Shown: positions 1 through 5,910 of the stretch, piece after piece
Layout: the number at the start of each line of letters is the position of its first letter
Numbering within the stretch: position 1 is the first letter of the stretch
Assembly: GCA_030431355.1 (NCBI GenBank)
Contig: JAUIJG010000332.1
Span: forward strand, 1 to 5,935
DNA from: a bacterium
GTDB lineage: Bacteria; Cyanobacteriota; Vampirovibrionia; Obscuribacterales; Obscuribacteraceae
Direction of reading: 5' to 3'
DNA length: 5,935 bases
The notes under the pieces: model-generated
The model's input: only the letters and a program-made list of their open reading frames with translations
What the model was told of the DNA's origin: nothing
The model's database searches: none
Program-made: the position numbers and the translations under genes

Positions 1-723
1 TCTTCTTCGGGTCAACCGGCTTTTAAGCCGAAAGAAGTGCTTGATTTTAAGGCATTGAACGCCGAAGCTGAATCGGCAATGGCAGAAGGAAATGTGGATA
101 AAGCTGTCAGTCTCTATCACAATTTCATCGCCGAAACCCCCGAAGACAAAAAGCGTACTCCCGACTATTGCCATGCTCTGGAGAGTCTCGCCAAAATAAA
201 AACCAGGTCTAATCAATTTGCCGAAGCGGCCGACCTTCTGGAGCAGTCCCGCTCTATAAAAAAAGAGGTGCTCGGCCCGGACCATGCTCTGGTCGGCTCC
301 ATCACCAGCGATCTGGCTCGGTGCTATTACACTATCCAGGACTATCCAAAAGCAGAAAAGCTGGCCATCGGATGCGTTAACATCAACGCAAAAGTCTATG
401 GAGATGGCTCTTTAGAGCTGGCGAACGCCTGCCATAACCTGGGTACTCTCTATCACGTTCAGGACAAATTTGATCAAGCTAAGAGTTACTACGACAAAGC
501 CCTTCTTGTGAAGAAAAGACTGCTCGGCGACACCCATAAAGAGACGATCAAGCTAAAAAACGCCATTGCCAATCTCGGTGAAGCTCTGAGGAAACTTCAG
601 CAAAAGCCTCCTGTCCAGGCGGTCCAGGAGACTTCCAGCGAGATAAGCGGAGCCTGGCGGGCTATTCCAGTGACAGAAACAAAACCAGGCTGGTGGAAGG
701 ACGAGCTCTTCGGAGAGGAATGA
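1..723 (+). CDS. TPR-repeat protein (kinesin-light-chain type), 5' end outside the window
   Basis: Soluble-looking TPR scaffold, probably a protein-protein interaction module; partner unknown. The frame is open to base 1, reading SSSGQPAFKPKE before a GTG at 37. That GTG has no good ribosome site, so I treat the gene as truncated by the window edge; starting at 37 would give 228 residues. Counted from the GTG codon, a first TPR-like helix pair covers about residues 7-35. Three 42-residue repeats follow at about 47-88, 89-130 and 131-172, with the typical A..Y....Y..A......A....K...LG..H signature (for example VLGPDH and LLGDTH). This spacing is that of kinesin-light-chain/TPR_10-TPR_12 repeats rather than the 34-residue form. 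The tail from about 187 is Pro/Gln-rich and then acidic with a WW pair, and looks disordered. No signal peptide is visible in the part seen. The TPR assignment is firm; the cellular role is unknown. Confidence 0.85.
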   Translation, partial: SSSGQPAFKPKEVLDFKALNAEAESAMAEGNVDKAVSLYHNFIAETPEDKKRTPDYCHALESLAKIKTRSNQFAEAADLLEQSRSIKKEVLGPDHALVGSITSDLARCYYTIQDYPKAEKLAIGCVNINAKVYGDGSLELANACHNLGTLYHVQDKFDQAKSYYDKALLVKKRLLGDTHKETIKLKNAIANLGEALRKLQQKPPVQAVQETSSEISGAWRAIPVTETKPGWWKDELFGEE

Positions 724-823
724 GTCCCTTCCGATAATCCTTCACAATGCCACGGTATCTGGTGCTTCCGCCAAAATTAATCCGGAAAGTGCTATCCGCT
801 TGCGTATCCTGGGAAAGTAAATA

Positions 824-838
824 AAGGAGGTGCAGGAG
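824..838 (+). promoter_or_regulatory. Tandem Shine-Dalgarno motifs ahead of a TTG start
   Basis: AAGGAGG lies at 824-830 and AGGAG at 834-838. The second is 7 bases from the TTG at 846, an ideal distance, and decides that start. The stronger first motif is 15 bases away, too far for efficient use. The frame of the TTG is closed by TAA at 822-824, so no earlier start exists in that frame. Confidence 0.7.
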
Positions 839-845
839 ATCTGCT

Positions 846-1385
846 TTGTCAAACTTTTCCCCAGGCGGTTGCAAAATCATTCTGCATTCCGATCCCAAGA
901 TAAAACGGGTCGGAACCGGGCCGCTGTGGGCTGCCATCGGGGTAGGCATGTCCTTCTCCCTTCTCTGGATCATCGCTGGCAGCGTGGTTATCATCTACAA
1001 CTTCTACTGGGCTGTGATAATGATTTCTGCGGCGGTGGCATTCGCCTCCCTTCTTACCCATGTGGGATACTCCCTGGTCAGAGATGGAAAACGAAAACTC
1101 ACCCTGGAGCTTACTTCCACCGAAGCAGTTCTCATCGTCCTCGATGAGATGAATAACAAACAGGCGACTCAGATGGTGTTGCTGGATGATATCATCTACG
1201 GCGAATACTATCCCTACCGGGACTCGGCCACGATAATCCTACATACGGATTACGCCAAGATGGAGATCCCTCTCTGGCCGATGGGAGAAAGAGCCCAGGA
1301 TGCGCTGGATTTTCTTAACGGTCGTGGAGTCAACATCGTCAACGTTCAGTCCGACGACCCTGTGCCTGACATGGTGACAAAATAG
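846..1385 (+). CDS. Two-helix membrane protein with soluble C-terminal domain, possibly bacterial PH-like
   Basis: Small integral membrane protein of 179 residues; no specific function recognised. The start is TTG, supported by AGGAG 7 bases upstream and a stop just before it. A short basic N-terminus (about 1-25) is followed by two adjacent hydrophobic helices at about 27-50 and 53-75, giving a hairpin in the membrane. The remaining 100 residues are polar. They alternate strand-like hydrophobic segments (KLTLELT, AVLIVLDE, TQMVLLDDIIYGEYY, SATIILHT, AKMEIPLW) and end in one likely helix (ERAQDALDFLNGRG). That order of beta strands then a C-terminal helix, behind two membrane helices, resembles bacterial PH-domain membrane proteins (YdbT/DUF304-like); this is inference from pattern, not a recognised match. 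The next gene follows 49 bases downstream on the same strand, so co-transcription is plausible. Confidence 0.8.
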   Translation: MSNFSPGGCKIILHSDPKIKRVGTGPLWAAIGVGMSFSLLWIIAGSVVIIYNFYWAVIMISAAVAFASLLTHVGYSLVRDGKRKLTLELTSTEAVLIVLDEMNNKQATQMVLLDDIIYGEYYPYRDSATIILHTDYAKMEIPLWPMGERAQDALDFLNGRGVNIVNVQSDDPVPDMVTK

Positions 1386-1434
1386 CTTCCGCCGGAACAT
1401 CAATGAATAGAACCAGCTTTCCATAACGGCGGAG

Positions 1435-1974
1435 ATGAAAAACTGTTTTAAAAACCTACTCTCCAATATGCCGCACCATACACTGTTCTGGTGCGTTCTC
1501 TGTTTAATAACCGCAACTGTCACCGCCTGCTCCAACACTGGTCAAAGACAAGCTCGACTGAGCGGAGTGGTCGCCATTGTCAATCAAGGTGAGAGCATTG
1601 AGGCATTCCTCAAATCACCGGGACTTTCCTATATGCAGACACAAGTTCGAATAGATGAGAGATTAGCCGATGATGTTATCTTCGCCATTGATCAAGAATT
1701 CATAGAAGGGGTGCCTCTGGTCCACTTTGACGACGCCGAAGGCGGTATCATCGCTGGCGAAGGCTCTACCTCCAGGGTCTTCTCAAGCGACTTCGAGAGC
1801 AATCATCAAGTGCTGAAACAACCGCTGACATTGCCTCTGATCAAATTGTCAAACTACAAAGAGAACCAGTGGTATTTCGAAAGGGACGAAGCAATTTTCA
1901 GAATTGAACAATCAGAGAACGCTTTCTCCGGAAGCTGGGTAGGTGTGGCCGACGTGAATTTATCAGAACCATAG
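1435..1974 (+). CDS. Uncharacterised lipoprotein
   Basis: Predicted exported lipid-anchored protein of 179 residues; family not recognised. The N-terminus has Lys residues at 2 and 6, a hydrophobic stretch at about 17-31, and a lipobox V-T-A-C with the acylated cysteine at Cys32. Ser-Asn follows, so there is no Asp+2 inner-membrane retention signal of the kind known in enterics. The mature part (about 147 residues) is acidic and mixed alpha/beta. It has no repeats, no cysteines and no metal motif that I can name. Start choice is somewhat open: GGAG directly abuts the ATG at 1435, too close to be an efficient ribosome site. The next in-frame ATG at 1468 (Met12) would still keep the lipobox but would lose the basic n-region, so I prefer 1435. 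An in-frame TAG at 1408 limits any longer form. It probably shares a transcript with the membrane protein upstream. Confidence 0.78.
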   Translation: MKNCFKNLLSNMPHHTLFWCVLCLITATVTACSNTGQRQARLSGVVAIVNQGESIEAFLKSPGLSYMQTQVRIDERLADDVIFAIDQEFIEGVPLVHFDDAEGGIIAGEGSTSRVFSSDFESNHQVLKQPLTLPLIKLSNYKENQWYFERDEAIFRIEQSENAFSGSWVGVADVNLSEP

Positions 1975-2044
1975 ATCTTTCGAGTTAAAAGAAAGGGTCA
2001 CAGCTCAGATTATCAAATACTTACCTTGGCAAAAGCCGGAAACC

Positions 2045-2065
2045 ATGACAAATAGAGACTGTCAT
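2045..2065. repeat. Short perfect inverted repeat (hairpin)
   Basis: ATGACA at 2045-2050 pairs with TGTCAT at 2060-2065 around a 9-base loop. It lies 70 bases after the lipoprotein stop and has no T-run behind it, so it is at best a weak terminator or mRNA 3' end stabiliser for the plus-strand genes. Confidence 0.35.
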
Positions 2066-2113
2066 CAAAGGTATTTCATATTGTATTCAGATTTCTGTGG
2101 ATAGAATATATAA

Positions 2114-2199
2114 GAAAGCCCCTGCACATTTATGCTCAATATGATCCCTAGTTATTTGAGCTGCCGCTGTGAGACGCGCCCAAATGTTCAGGGGCTTTC
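2114..2199. terminator. Long imperfect inverted repeat, candidate bidirectional terminator or structured RNA
   Basis: GAAAGCCCCTG at 2114-2124 is perfectly complementary to 2189-2199. After one mismatch the pairing continues for six more pairs (2126-2131 with 2182-2187), giving 17 of 18 pairs. The 50-base interior contains a second helix, GCTCAA at 2134-2139 with TTGAGC at 2156-2161, extendable by two pairs past a bulge. A weak CGC/GCG pairing follows it, so the whole can fold as a branched structure. Read on the minus strand the stem ends in GGGGCTTTCTTATATATT, a GC stem followed by a T-rich stretch, so it best suits termination of the leftward genes. The plus-strand side has only CTTTCGCTACTC. 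The interior is much larger than in a normal intrinsic terminator, so a small structured RNA or a miniature-element relic is also possible. Confidence 0.5.
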
Positions 2200-2352
2200 G
2201 CTACTCTACTCCCGACCGTCTATATTGCCAAGCCTCTGTTAACAACTTTCATGGTGAATTCGTTCTCTTTTTCGTAGTTATCGAACAACGATATATTCAG
2301 TCAATAATCTAGGCGATACTTGTCCACTATGGGATAACAGAGTTCCGTATAG

Positions 2353-2463
2353 GAACTGAGTAACATCCTTATTGTGATTAGTCTTTGCTAAGCGTCTTAA
2401 TATCGATCTCGAAAGAGCGATTGAATATGAATACGCCCGAATCTCCAAAACCGGATTATTAAG
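2353..2463 (+). pseudogene. Possible frameshifted remnant of a MazG-type nucleotide pyrophosphohydrolase
   Basis: The plus strand reads ELSNILIVISL from 2353 to 2385. After a shift of one base it reads AKRLNIDLERAIEYE from 2387. Joined across an apparent extra T (2386) this resembles the conserved MazG-superfamily segment of the form EL(S/A)DVL-Y----LA-RLGIDLE-A. In that family the E..D pair helps bind the metal ion; here the Asp position is Asn (AAC at 2362-2364), as might be expected in a dead copy. No start codon, no upstream MazG glutamate helix (EExxE) and no uninterrupted frame are present; stops occur in all forward frames just upstream. The downstream frame stays open to 2659, but beyond 2498 it runs antisense to the Bax-inhibitor gene, so I do not count that part. 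The resemblance rests on about 26 residues recalled from the family and could be chance. Confidence 0.35.
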
Positions 2464-2497
2464 CGGGGTAGTAGGTTTCGTCAAGAATGAATCACAC

Positions 2498-3304
2498 TCA
2501 GTCGTCGCTGATAGCACATTTCAAACCACAGGAGATGTACCAGACCGGTACAGTCACCATCAGGGCAAATGGCAGGTACCATTCCATGAAACGCGGTGCA
2601 CCATATTTGATGCTGTAATTTATGTAGTCCAGATCATCCACAAAAGAGCGGACGGCTAGACAGAGAGCCACCACAGCGCAGAATAAAATCGCCGGCTCAA
2701 GAGCATGGGGAAGTGTCATCGGCACTCGGAAAAGATACTCAACAGAAATGATGTAGAGATACCAGATACCCAGGGAGATCACACTACCGCAAATCACATT
2801 TGACCAATGATGTTTGCTGGCAAGTAGTGTCCTGTTGGTGAAAATCATAAGAGCGATCAAGGCACTGAAAGAGATACCAAGCAGGTTGAAGAGTATCTCG
2901 CTCGTGTTTGGGAAACAAAGGCGAGCTACAGCCCCAAAAAACAATCCTTCAAAGACCACAAATATAGGCGCCAAAATATGAGCCCCTTCCGGATTGTGAA
3001 AGGCAAACTTGGAAGCGAGAATCATAAGAGCGAACAGAGCTCCAGCCAGCAAAATCTGAACAACGACCGAAAAGCCGGCTAGAAAAATCCAACCTGCGGT
3101 GAAACAAAGTACAAAATTCAAGATCAAAAGAATGATGTTGCGCTTCACCTGGACAAAGCAGACTGTCTCTTCCGTGTCACCGGTTCTCACTTTCACCTTT
3201 TGTCCACCCACACCATATGCAGGGACAGAAGAGAGTCCGGGAGCAGAGACAATTCTTACTACATTTGCCAAAAATGATTCGTTCAAGACAGGATTTTCAT
3301 ACAT
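2498..3304 (-). CDS. Bax inhibitor-1/YccA family membrane protein (actinobacterial-type, PF12811-like)
   Basis: Integral membrane protein of 268 residues from the TMBIM/Bax-inhibitor-1 superfamily. Studied relatives (for example Bacillus YetJ) are pH-sensitive calcium leak channels, but the role of this branch in bacteria is not settled. The N-terminus YENPVLNE matches the NPVL(N) motif that opens this branch. A cytosolic linker (about 10-52) follows, then seven hydrophobic segments at about 54-74, 76-98, 109-129, 137-156, 168-190, 202-219 and 241-258. Family landmarks are HNPEGAHILAPIFVVFEGLFFGA (103-125, split here as NPEG and EGLFFGAV) and DDLDYI (223-228), followed by YGAPRFMEWYL. The acidic cluster at 223-226 may correspond to the pH-sensing Asp region. 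The start is ATG at 3304, with GGAGG 9 bases upstream, rather than the in-frame TTG at 3325. The C-terminal tail after the last helix (SCGLKCAISDD) does not look like the usual ending and may have diverged. Confidence 0.88.
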   Translation of the reverse strand: MYENPVLNESFLANVVRIVSAPGLSSVPAYGVGGQKVKVRTGDTEETVCFVQVKRNIILLILNFVLCFTAGWIFLAGFSVVVQILLAGALFALMILASKFAFHNPEGAHILAPIFVVFEGLFFGAVARLCFPNTSEILFNLLGISFSALIALMIFTNRTLLASKHHWSNVICGSVISLGIWYLYIISVEYLFRVPMTLPHALEPAILFCAVVALCLAVRSFVDDLDYINYSIKYGAPRFMEWYLPFALMVTVPVWYISCGLKCAISDD

Positions 3305-3313
3305 GGAAGCTAG

Positions 3314-3318
3314 CCTCC
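3314..3318 (-). promoter_or_regulatory. Shine-Dalgarno site deciding the ATG start at 3304
   Basis: On the minus strand GGAGG lies 9 bases before the ATG at 3304. The longer in-frame candidate, TTG at 3325, has only a T-run and CCC upstream and no purine-rich site. The family N-terminus (NPVLN) also begins right after this ATG. Confidence 0.75.
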
Positions 3319-3365
3319 GTGCCAAGGCTTGGGAAAAAATTTAGTTTAGAAGGACGATTATTACT

Positions 3366-3393
3366 ATTATATGTGCGGCACGAATCCGCTCAG
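3366..3393 (-). promoter_or_regulatory. Candidate sigma-70-type promoter for the Bax-inhibitor gene
   Basis: The minus strand carries a perfect -10 hexamer TATAAT (3371-3366). A weak -35 match, CTGAGC (3393-3388, three of six bases), lies upstream with a 16-base spacer. Transcription would start near 3359 and leave about a 55-base leader before the ATG. The spacer contains a small GCGG/CCGC palindrome (3374-3388), which could be an operator or chance. The preceding TPR gene ends 19 bases upstream of the -35, so this gene can be transcribed on its own. Confidence 0.5.
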
Positions 3394-3411
3394 GGTCTGT
3401 TAAGGTGAGAT

Positions 3412-4395
3412 TTAGAATTTGATATCAGTGGAATAGAATTTCTTCTTTGCCTTCTTCGCCGTGATTCGATCCTGGGCTGCTCTACTCTTCAAACCTGCTT
3501 TTTCATAGGCTTCCGCTCTCTGAAGATATAATCGAAAAGGACTCTCTCCGGGATAATTGTCTATGGCCAGGGTGAAATCCTGGGCGGCGTTCTTATACTG
3601 CTTCATCTTCATGTAAATCTGCCCTCTTCGAGCATAGGCACTATCATCTCGCTTATTGAAGCTTATCAGCTTTGAATAGACTCTCACAGCCTGCTTATAG
3701 TCACCGAAATTGGCATAGGATCTCGCGAGAATGTCATATACGGTATCAGTATTTATCCCGTTCTTAAGACTGTTTTCGAAATCCGAAGAGGCTAGCTCGT
3801 ACTGTTTCTGGTTATAGTAGAGATTCCCTCTCAATTCATACATGCGGGCCAGTTCATAGCTCCTAAAAGCCGGGTCCTTGTGCCTCTCTCTCTGCCTTAA
3901 AATGATGCGAATCGCCCGGTTGGAATCTTTGATCGCCCCCTCCGTATCGCCGGCGCCATTCTTGGCGGTGGCTCTCCAGCGAAAAAGAAGAATTCTTTCC
4001 GGTCCGGGCAACTTCAAAGCCTTGTTGAAGTCAACAATCGCTTTCTTATACATCCCCATATCCGAGTATGTCTCACCTCGCCACAGGAAGGCTTTGCTCA
4101 TCTGCGGGCTTAGCTCGATAACCTTATTGAAGTCCCGCAAAGCTTCTTTGGGTCTATCGAGTTTGTTCAGCACAATTCCTCTTTTGAGGTAATAAACATC
4201 CTTCTTTACCGCGCCTTTCAGCGCCTTTTCGTAGTAGCTCAAAGCCTCGCTCAGCTTACCTTTGTGAAGGTAAAAGTCACCGTAGTTTATAAGCTTATCC
4301 TGCTGGGTCTCAGCCCTGGAAGGCAAACTAGAAAGGACCAGGGAGATGGAGAGAGAGAGGCTGAAAAGTACGGTGGTAAGCCTGATTAGTTTCAA
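3412..4395 (-). CDS. Exported eight-repeat TPR protein
   Basis: Predicted secreted or periplasmic TPR scaffold of 327 residues; partner unknown. The N-terminus is a clear signal peptide: Lys2/Arg5, a Leu/Ser-rich hydrophobic core at about 6-24, and a signal peptidase I site S-R-A|E after residue 28. The mature protein is almost entirely 34-residue TPRs, at about 33-62, 66-97, 102-130, 135-165, 180-212, 217-248, 252-282 and 287-316. Each has the W/Y..G.....Y..A...F..A pattern. A charged linker rich in Arg/Lys/Glu (167-179) separates repeats 4 and 5. The end is very basic (TAKKAKKKF). The start is TTG; the frame is closed by TAA 39 bases upstream with no other start between, and the signal peptide begins right at this codon. 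The ribosome site is weak (GGAA about 10 bases upstream). It follows recQ by 69 bases. TPR and export calls are firm; function is open. Confidence 0.88.
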   Translation of the reverse strand: MKLIRLTTVLFSLSLSISLVLSSLPSRAETQQDKLINYGDFYLHKGKLSEALSYYEKALKGAVKKDVYYLKRGIVLNKLDRPKEALRDFNKVIELSPQMSKAFLWRGETYSDMGMYKKAIVDFNKALKLPGPERILLFRWRATAKNGAGDTEGAIKDSNRAIRIILRQRERHKDPAFRSYELARMYELRGNLYYNQKQYELASSDFENSLKNGINTDTVYDILARSYANFGDYKQAVRVYSKLISFNKRDDSAYARRGQIYMKMKQYKNAAQDFTLAIDNYPGESPFRLYLQRAEAYEKAGLKSRAAQDRITAKKAKKKFYSTDIKF

Positions 4396-4428
4396 GAATG
4401 AATAGTTCCGAAAGTCAGCTACTCTTTT

Positions 4429-4457
4429 ATTTTACATCGAACGCAGAATATGGTGAA
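4429..4457 (-). promoter_or_regulatory. Candidate promoter for the exported TPR gene
   Basis: On the minus strand TTCACC (4457-4452, four of six -35 bases) and TAAAAT (4434-4429, five of six -10 bases) are separated by 17 bases. A start near 4422 leaves a leader of about 27 bases. It sits wholly in the 69-base gap after recQ, so the TPR gene may be transcribed separately or by read-through. Confidence 0.4.
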
Positions 4458-4464
4458 AAGACAC

Positions 4465-5910
4465 CTAAAATCTGTCGCAGACGTCGCATCCGGAACAAAG
4501 TCCTCTAAAACGCTGGTCAAAGTATTCAATTAGCTGGGTTCTTCGGCATCGATTGCTTTCGGCATATTCACCGACGCTGGCCAACCTGGACTCGTCCATC
4601 TCTCTTCTGAGAACAAGCTCTTCGGTGTCGATGCCTACGGCATCAACGTCTTCGAACTCGGGAGCGACAAAGGATCCCTTGATAAAATCCACTAGATTCA
4701 AGCTTCTAAGATGCTCAACGCTCCTATTTATCAGCTGATCACTGATATCGGAAAAATCATTCAGCTCCGTCCAATGAATGGAGCCCCCGGGTGAGTTTCT
4801 GATCTCGTTGTAGACCGCTAAAATCTGGTCATATGATGGGTATCGCTTGTCCAATAACCACTTCTGAATCGCCAGATCTCGCTTCTGAAAAATCAAGGTA
4901 CAGCTTGAATATTCTCCGTCCCTTCCTGCTCTGCCCGACTCCTGATAGTAACTCTCAAGGGAAGCCGGCATGCTGAAATGAATCACCTGGCGAACATCGG
5001 CCTTGTCTATTCCCATCCCGAAAGCAGTGGTGGACACAATGGTATCGATCTTGCCTTGTTCAAAGTCTCTCTGGACTTTTATTCGCTTTGAGGGCAGCAT
5101 TCCAGCATGGTAATAAGCAGATAAAACGCCTTCATCATTGAGAAACTTACTTAGCCTCTCACAGTCCTTTCTGCTATTGGCGTAGACAATAGAGGCCCCG
5201 GAAAAGCGCTTGATTTGCGACAGTAATATAGGCTCTTTGTCTTTGACTCGCTTTGCGTATTCGACCTTATAAGCCAGATTGGAGCGGTCCAGATTACCTT
5301 CGATTACTTGTACTTCGCCCACTGAAAGAACATCCACGATCTCTTTTTTGACACCGGCGGTGGCAGTGGCGGTGAGGGCGAGAAATGTGGAATCAGGAAA
5401 CTGCTCAAAATATTTCGACATCCGTCTATATTGCGGTCTGAAATCATGCCCCCAGTGGCTCACGCAATGCGCCTCGTCAATCACCACCAGTGACACTTTC
5501 CGAGAAGAAATCAGGGCACGGAAATGCTCCGATTCAAAACGCTCAGGAGCAACATACAAGAGTTTTACTTCACCATTGCGTACTGACTGTCCCCGTTCAT
5601 AAAGCTCTCTCTCTTCCAGGCTGCTATTTATATAAGTGGCATTGGTGATACCACGACGGTGCAGTGAATCGATTTGGTCCTGCATAAGTGATATCAGTGG
5701 AGATATCACTATGGTTAACCCCGATAAAAACTGGCTCGGGAGTTGATAACAAAGAGACTTTCCGTAGCCGGTCGGCAAAACCGCCAGGGTATGTTTGCCC
5801 TGCAGCAGATTCTCTATAATTTCAGTCTGCCTCGGTCTGAGCTCGTCGACACCGAACTGATTCTTCAGGACCGTATGAACAGTCTTTGGGTCTATGGTGT
5901 CTAAATGCAA
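4465..5910 (-). CDS. recQ: Short RecQ-family ATP-dependent 3'-5' DNA helicase
   Basis: ATP-dependent 3'-5' DNA helicase of the RecQ family, acting in recombinational repair and replication restart. About 481 residues. Motif 0 is FGVDELRPRQ (19-28), Walker A PTGYGKS (46-52, Lys51), and motif Ia SPLISLMQDQ (70-79). DEAH box is 145-148, followed by the RecQ aromatic loop SHWGHDFRP. Motif III is TATA near 180, motif V TTAFGMGID (294-302), and motif VI YYQESGRAGRDG with arginine finger candidates Arg327 and Arg330. Zinc-site cysteines are Cys455, Cys472, Cys475 and Cys478, with the CRR helix typical of the family. The protein ends three residues after the last cysteine. It therefore lacks the RQC winged helix and HRDC domains of E. 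coli RecQ, but has about 120 residues between motif VI and the zinc domain. All catalytic motifs are intact. The start is given as TTG at 5910, with GGAG at 5924-5921; the frame is open to the window edge, so a start upstream is possible. Confidence 0.93.
   Translation of the reverse strand: MHLDTIDPKTVHTVLKNQFGVDELRPRQTEIIENLLQGKHTLAVLPTGYGKSLCYQLPSQFLSGLTIVISPLISLMQDQIDSLHRRGITNATYINSSLEERELYERGQSVRNGEVKLLYVAPERFESEHFRALISSRKVSLVVIDEAHCVSHWGHDFRPQYRRMSKYFEQFPDSTFLALTATATAGVKKEIVDVLSVGEVQVIEGNLDRSNLAYKVEYAKRVKDKEPILLSQIKRFSGASIVYANSRKDCERLSKFLNDEGVLSAYYHAGMLPSKRIKVQRDFEQGKIDTIVSTTAFGMGIDKADVRQVIHFSMPASLESYYQESGRAGRDGEYSSCTLIFQKRDLAIQKWLLDKRYPSYDQILAVYNEIRNSPGGSIHWTELNDFSDISDQLINRSVEHLRSLNLVDFIKGSFVAPEFEDVDAVGIDTEELVLRREMDESRLASVGEYAESNRCRRTQLIEYFDQRFRGLCSGCDVCDRF

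Larger units (their letters stand above)
1975..2497. other. Convergent intergenic region with inverted repeats and possible gene debris
   Basis: This 523-base, AT-rich gap lies between the ends of two oppositely directed gene groups. It holds a small perfect inverted repeat (ATGACA/TGTCAT, 2045-2065), a long structured repeat (2114-2199), a 6-bp hairpin (AGTTCC/GGAACT, 2341-2357), and a segment reading like a broken MazG-type gene (2353-2463). I see no intact gene, tRNA, CRISPR repeat or integrase site. Confidence 0.6.

Noticed and set aside
662..994. 110-codon minus-strand ORF across the TPR end and membrane-protein start
   Set aside because: Shadow of two supported plus-strand genes; no ribosome site or family resemblance.
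830..1147. Plus-strand ORF with GTG at 830
   Set aside because: The GTG overlaps the AAGGAGG motif itself and the frame is out of register with the membrane protein, whose two clean hydrophobic helices mark the true frame.
2114..2199. Integron attC-like site
   Set aside because: The ends do not carry the RYYYAAC and GTTRRRY boxes required at attC ends.
2216..2228. 13-base sequence CCGTCTATATTGC repeated exactly at 5422-5434 inside recQ
   Set aside because: One exact 13-mer pair in about 6 kb is not far from random expectation, and the flanks do not match.
2278..2517. 79-codon minus-strand ORF with a GTG start overlapping the end of the Bax-inhibitor gene
   Set aside because: No ribosome site precedes the GTG, the product resembles no family I know, and it lies antisense to the MazG-like segment and hairpins. 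It is most likely chance.
3305..3325. Seven-codon longer start (TTG at 3325) for the Bax-inhibitor protein
   Set aside because: It has no ribosome site, while ATG at 3304 has GGAGG at 9 bases and begins directly at the family motif.
5279..5602. 107-codon plus-strand ORF inside recQ
   Set aside because: It is antisense to conserved helicase motifs and has no independent support.
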